From: Kocuria rosea subsp. polaris
GTDB taxonomy: Bacteria > Actinomycetota > Actinomycetes > Actinomycetales > Micrococcaceae
Reading direction: 5' to 3'
Assembly: GCA_023896275.1 (NCBI GenBank)
Contig: MLDA01000001.1
Coordinates: 62,001-126,000 of the forward strand
DNA length: 64,000 nucleotides
Shown here: piece after piece, positions 61,654-64,000 of the stretch
How positions within the stretch are numbered: position 1 is the stretch's first letter
Layout: every line of letters starts with the position of its first letter
Program-made: the position numbers and the translations under genes
The notes under the pieces: model-generated
What the model was told of the DNA's origin: nothing
Database searches by the model: none
What the model saw: only the letters and a program-made list of their open reading frames with translations

Positions 61654-62762
61654 GCGACCAGACATCATTCCGGGGGGACCCCGGGCACACGATCCCTCGC
61701 TCGAGCGCCGGCGTCGCCTTCGGCTACGACGCCCGAACGCTGCACGTCGGACCGCACATCACCCTCCGGTTGCACACACGCGCGGCTCTCATCTGCGCCG
61801 CGCTCCTTATCGTGGGGCTCGCCTGCGCTGTCTTCGCCATCCACCTCGGCGACCTCCCCCTCACTCCTAGGCAGGTGCTCGAGGTGTTCCTCGGCGGCGG
61901 CTCCGATTTCGAGCGACGCGTGGTGCTCGAATGGAGGTTGCCCGTAGCCATCGCAGCTCTCATCTACGGCGCCCTGCTCGCCGCCGGCGGTGGCATCTTC
62001 CAGTCGCTCACCCGTAACCCGCTGGGCTCGCCAGATGTAATCGGCTTCGACGCCGGCTCGTACACGGCAGTGGTCATCACGATCCTGTTCCTCGGCAACT
62101 CGTCCTACTGGTCGGTGGCGACCGCGGCAATCGTCGGCGGTCTCCTCACTGCCCTGCTGGTCTACGCCCTTGCCTGGCGACGCGGGATGCAGGGTTTCCG
62201 CCTGATCGTCGTCGGCATCGGCGTCTCCGCGATCCTCGGTTCGATCAACGCATACCTGATCACCCGGGCGGACACGCACGACGGCATGGCCGTCGGTTTC
62301 TGGGGCGCAGGGTCACTCACCCGCGTCGGCTGGCACAGCCTCGGCCCGTCGCTCGTGATCGCCGTACTCTTGTTCGCAGCCGCGTACGCACTCAGCCCGG
62401 CGCTGCGACAACTCGAACTCGGTGACGACGCCGCAATGGCCCAAGGCGTCACCATTGGCCGCTCCCGTCTTGCCCTGATCGTGGTGGGAGTCGCCACCTC
62501 CGCGCTCGTCACAGCAGCAGCAGGTCCTATCGGCTTCGTCGCCCTGGCTGCCCCGCAGTTGGCCCGCCGGCTGGTCCGCTCACCCGGGGTCAGCCTCGGC
62601 CCCGCCGCATGCATGGGCGCCGCGCTACTGGCAGCCGCGCACTTGCTGTCGCTGGTGATCGCGCGGGCCTTCCAACCCGTTCCGGTCGGACTGATCACGG
62701 TCTGCCTCGGCGGCATTTACCTCATCTGGCTCCTTATCCGAGAAACGAGAACCTCCTCATGA
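61650..62762 (+). CDS. Ferric-siderophore ABC transporter permease 2 (FecCD family)
   Basis: A 370-residue second permease half. Motifs: EWRLPVAIAALIYGALLAAG, LTRNPLGSPDVIGFDAGSYT and IGFVALAAPQLARRLV. About nine or ten membrane helices. Starts within the stop of permease 1 (ATGA) and itself overlaps the ATPase start, so the three are coupled. Confidence 0.9.
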   Translation: MSDQTSFRGDPGHTIPRSSAGVAFGYDARTLHVGPHITLRLHTRAALICAALLIVGLACAVFAIHLGDLPLTPRQVLEVFLGGGSDFERRVVLEWRLPVAIAALIYGALLAAGGGIFQSLTRNPLGSPDVIGFDAGSYTAVVITILFLGNSSYWSVATAAIVGGLLTALLVYALAWRRGMQGFRLIVVGIGVSAILGSINAYLITRADTHDGMAVGFWGAGSLTRVGWHSLGPSLVIAVLLFAAAYALSPALRQLELGDDAAMAQGVTIGRSRLALIVVGVATSALVTAAAGPIGFVALAAPQLARRLVRSPGVSLGPAACMGAALLAAAHLLSLVIARAFQPVPVGLITVCLGGIYLIWLLIRETRTSS

Positions 62763-63601
62763 CCGCTGATCCATCCGCTTCGCGGCCCGGCGCATCCTCC
62801 TGCTCAGACAGCGCGCCCCGGTTGCGCGTGGAGAATGCCACGATCGGCTACGACCGTCGAGTGATCTCTGAGGGGATCACGATCGACATCCCTGACGAAT
62901 CCTTCACGGTCATCGTCGGCTCGAACGGCTGCGGCAAATCCACGCTGCTTCGCGGGCTGTCCCGTCTGCTACGCCCAAGCGCAGGCCGAGTGCTGCTCGA
63001 CGGTGCGGACATCCACGGGTACCGCGCACGCGACGTGGCCATGCGATTGGGCCTGCTGCCGCAAACGTCGCTCGCTCCGGACGGCATCACGGTCGCCGAT
63101 CTGGTGGCCCGCGGACGGTACCCACACCAGCGGCTCCTTCAACAGTGGTCCGCAACCGATGAGGCCGCAGTAGCCGAGGCGATGGTGCGCACCGGCGTCA
63201 CGGAGCTGTCCTCCCGGCTCGTGGACGAGTTGTCCGGCGGGCAACGACAGCGCGTCTGGGTGGCGATGGCACTCGCCCAAGAGACCGACATCCTGCTGCT
63301 CGACGAGCCGACCACGTTCCTCGACATCACCCACCAGATCGAACTCCTCGAGCTGTTCACAGATCTGCATCTGGCCGGCCGCACCCTCGTCGCCGTGCTG
63401 CACGACCTCAACCACGCCGCGCGCTACGGCAGCCACCTGATCGCACTCAAAGACGGCGCAGTCGTTGCCCAAGGCACCCCTGCGGACATCATCACCGCGG
63501 AACTGGTCGAGGAGGTCTTCGGTCTACGCTGCCTAGTCGTGCCGGACCCTGCGGCCGGCACACCTCAGGTCATACCACTCGGACGAACCCGCGTCGCTTA
63601 G
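62759..63601 (+). CDS. Ferric-siderophore ABC transporter ATP-binding protein (FepC/FecE-like)
   Basis: A 280-residue ATPase. Walker A VGSNGCGKSTLLRG, the family segment RLGLLPQTSLAPDGITVADL, signature ELSGGQRQR, Walker B ILLLDEPTTFLD and H-loop VLHDLNHAARY. Energises ferric-siderophore import. ATG at 62759 overlaps the stop of permease 2; an upstream in-frame start lies within that gene. Confidence 0.93.
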   Translation: MTADPSASRPGASSCSDSAPRLRVENATIGYDRRVISEGITIDIPDESFTVIVGSNGCGKSTLLRGLSRLLRPSAGRVLLDGADIHGYRARDVAMRLGLLPQTSLAPDGITVADLVARGRYPHQRLLQQWSATDEAAVAEAMVRTGVTELSSRLVDELSGGQRQRVWVAMALAQETDILLLDEPTTFLDITHQIELLELFTDLHLAGRTLVAVLHDLNHAARYGSHLIALKDGAVVAQGTPADIITAELVEEVFGLRCLVVPDPAAGTPQVIPLGRTRVA

Positions 63602-63701
63602 ACACGGAGCATGACGCCGGCGGTGGACATCCCGCTCCGTCGACTCCGTCGACGCTCTCGAATATCGGTGACGACGAGGTCTGGGCCACTCCATGTACAC
63701 C

Positions 63702-64000
63702 TCAGGACGCCTCCAGCCTGATCGTCCGAGTGGGTGCCCAGATGGACTGATCTCGGTGCGTCACGATGATGACTGTAGCGTCCAGCTCACGGATCACCGC
63801 CGCGATCTCGCGCTCCGTGCCGTCATCGAGGGCGGAGGTGGCCTCGTCGAGGAACAAGATCGGGGCAGCCTTTAGCAGTGCCCTGGCGATCGCTACCCGC
63901 TGCCGCTCGCCACCGGACAGCGCCGCCCCCTGCTGCCCTACGTCCTGATGCACGCCCAGAGGCGACCTGTCGAGTACACCGCCGAGCGCAGCGAGCCGGA
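63702..64000 (-). CDS. ABC transporter ATP-binding domain, C-terminal end (truncated by window edge)
   Basis: The last 99 codons of a gene entering from the right edge. It carries the signature GAALSGGERQRVAIARALL, Walker B PILFLDEATSALDD and the H-loop VIIVTHRD. The style matches the ATPase end of exporter-type fusions (membrane domain plus ATPase, such as IrtA/B or CydC/D). Adjacent to the iron-uptake operon and convergent with it, so a siderophore exporter or importer half is plausible but not shown. Confidence 0.8.
   Translation of the reverse strand, partial: RLAALGGVLDRSPLGVHQDVGQQGAALSGGERQRVAIARALLKAAPILFLDEATSALDDGTEREIAAVIRELDATVIIVTHRDQSIWAPTRTIRLEAS

Overview
The window is GC-rich, densely coded DNA from an actinobacterium. 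Gene content points to the order Micrococcales, most likely family Micrococcaceae (Arthrobacter-like): an EIIABC fructose permease, a PutA without a ribbon-helix-helix domain, DUF4383, a SigK/RskA pair with a fasciclin lipoprotein, a GH15 trehalase/glucoamylase-type enzyme and frequent GTG starts. This placement is inference. I saw no rRNA or tRNA genes, no CRISPR array, no insertion sequence and no phage genes. The window reads as ordinary chromosome. The first gene (permease, minus strand) and the last (ABC ATPase, minus strand) run off the edges.

Layout. 0-4.1 kb: a zinc alcohol dehydrogenase and an NCS2-like permease, divergent from a PucR-type regulator. 4.1-13 kb: single-function genes, namely a secreted acid phosphatase, a secreted glycerophosphodiesterase with a lamin-tail domain, a PcaD-like hydrolase, an HIBCH-type CoA hydrolase, an XRE-cupin regulator divergent from a thioredoxin-reductase-like enzyme, a hotdog thioesterase and an MFS exporter. 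12.8-14.7 kb: a GH15 enzyme. 15.2-21.1 kb: a complete fructose PTS operon (DeoR regulator, FruK, FruA EIIABC, enzyme I, HPr) closed by a terminator. 21.2-21.35 kb: an unusual non-coding repeat cluster with a period near 30 bp. 21.5-24 kb: an NTF2-like protein, an NCS1 permease and a rhodanese. 24.1-30.4 kb: proline use (PutA, LysR regulator, PutP).

30.5-39 kb: a small unknown protein, a GlsB-type membrane protein, a TIGR01777 epimerase, a fatty-acid desaturase, an ADP-ribosylglycohydrolase, a HAD phosphatase, an M50B-like membrane protease and a glutaminase fused to STAS and cyclic-nucleotide-binding domains. 39-49.5 kb: polyamine use. PotABCD is divergent from an Lrp regulator, which leads a class III aminotransferase and a PuuB-like amine oxidase. 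A succinate semialdehyde dehydrogenase with its own TetR regulator follows after an unknown gene. Together these could import putrescine and feed it to succinate, although one or two steps have no obvious gene here.

50.5-55.6 kb: a lipoprotein and then a SigK island (DUF4383, fasciclin lipoprotein, sigma factor, anti-sigma factor, membrane-anchored molybdopterin oxidase), organised much like the mycobacterial SigK regulon. 55.7-56.5 kb: decayed DNA with a possible MarR-type tail, a 5'-truncated DNA-alkylation-repair gene and a 27-bp tandem repeat. 56.6-64 kb: a siderophore-iron uptake locus (a double AraC regulator, an iron-box-like site, a siderophore-interacting protein, a binding lipoprotein, two FecCD permeases, an ATPase and part of another ABC transporter). 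The most unusual item is the 543-aa regulator made of two complete cupin-AraC modules.
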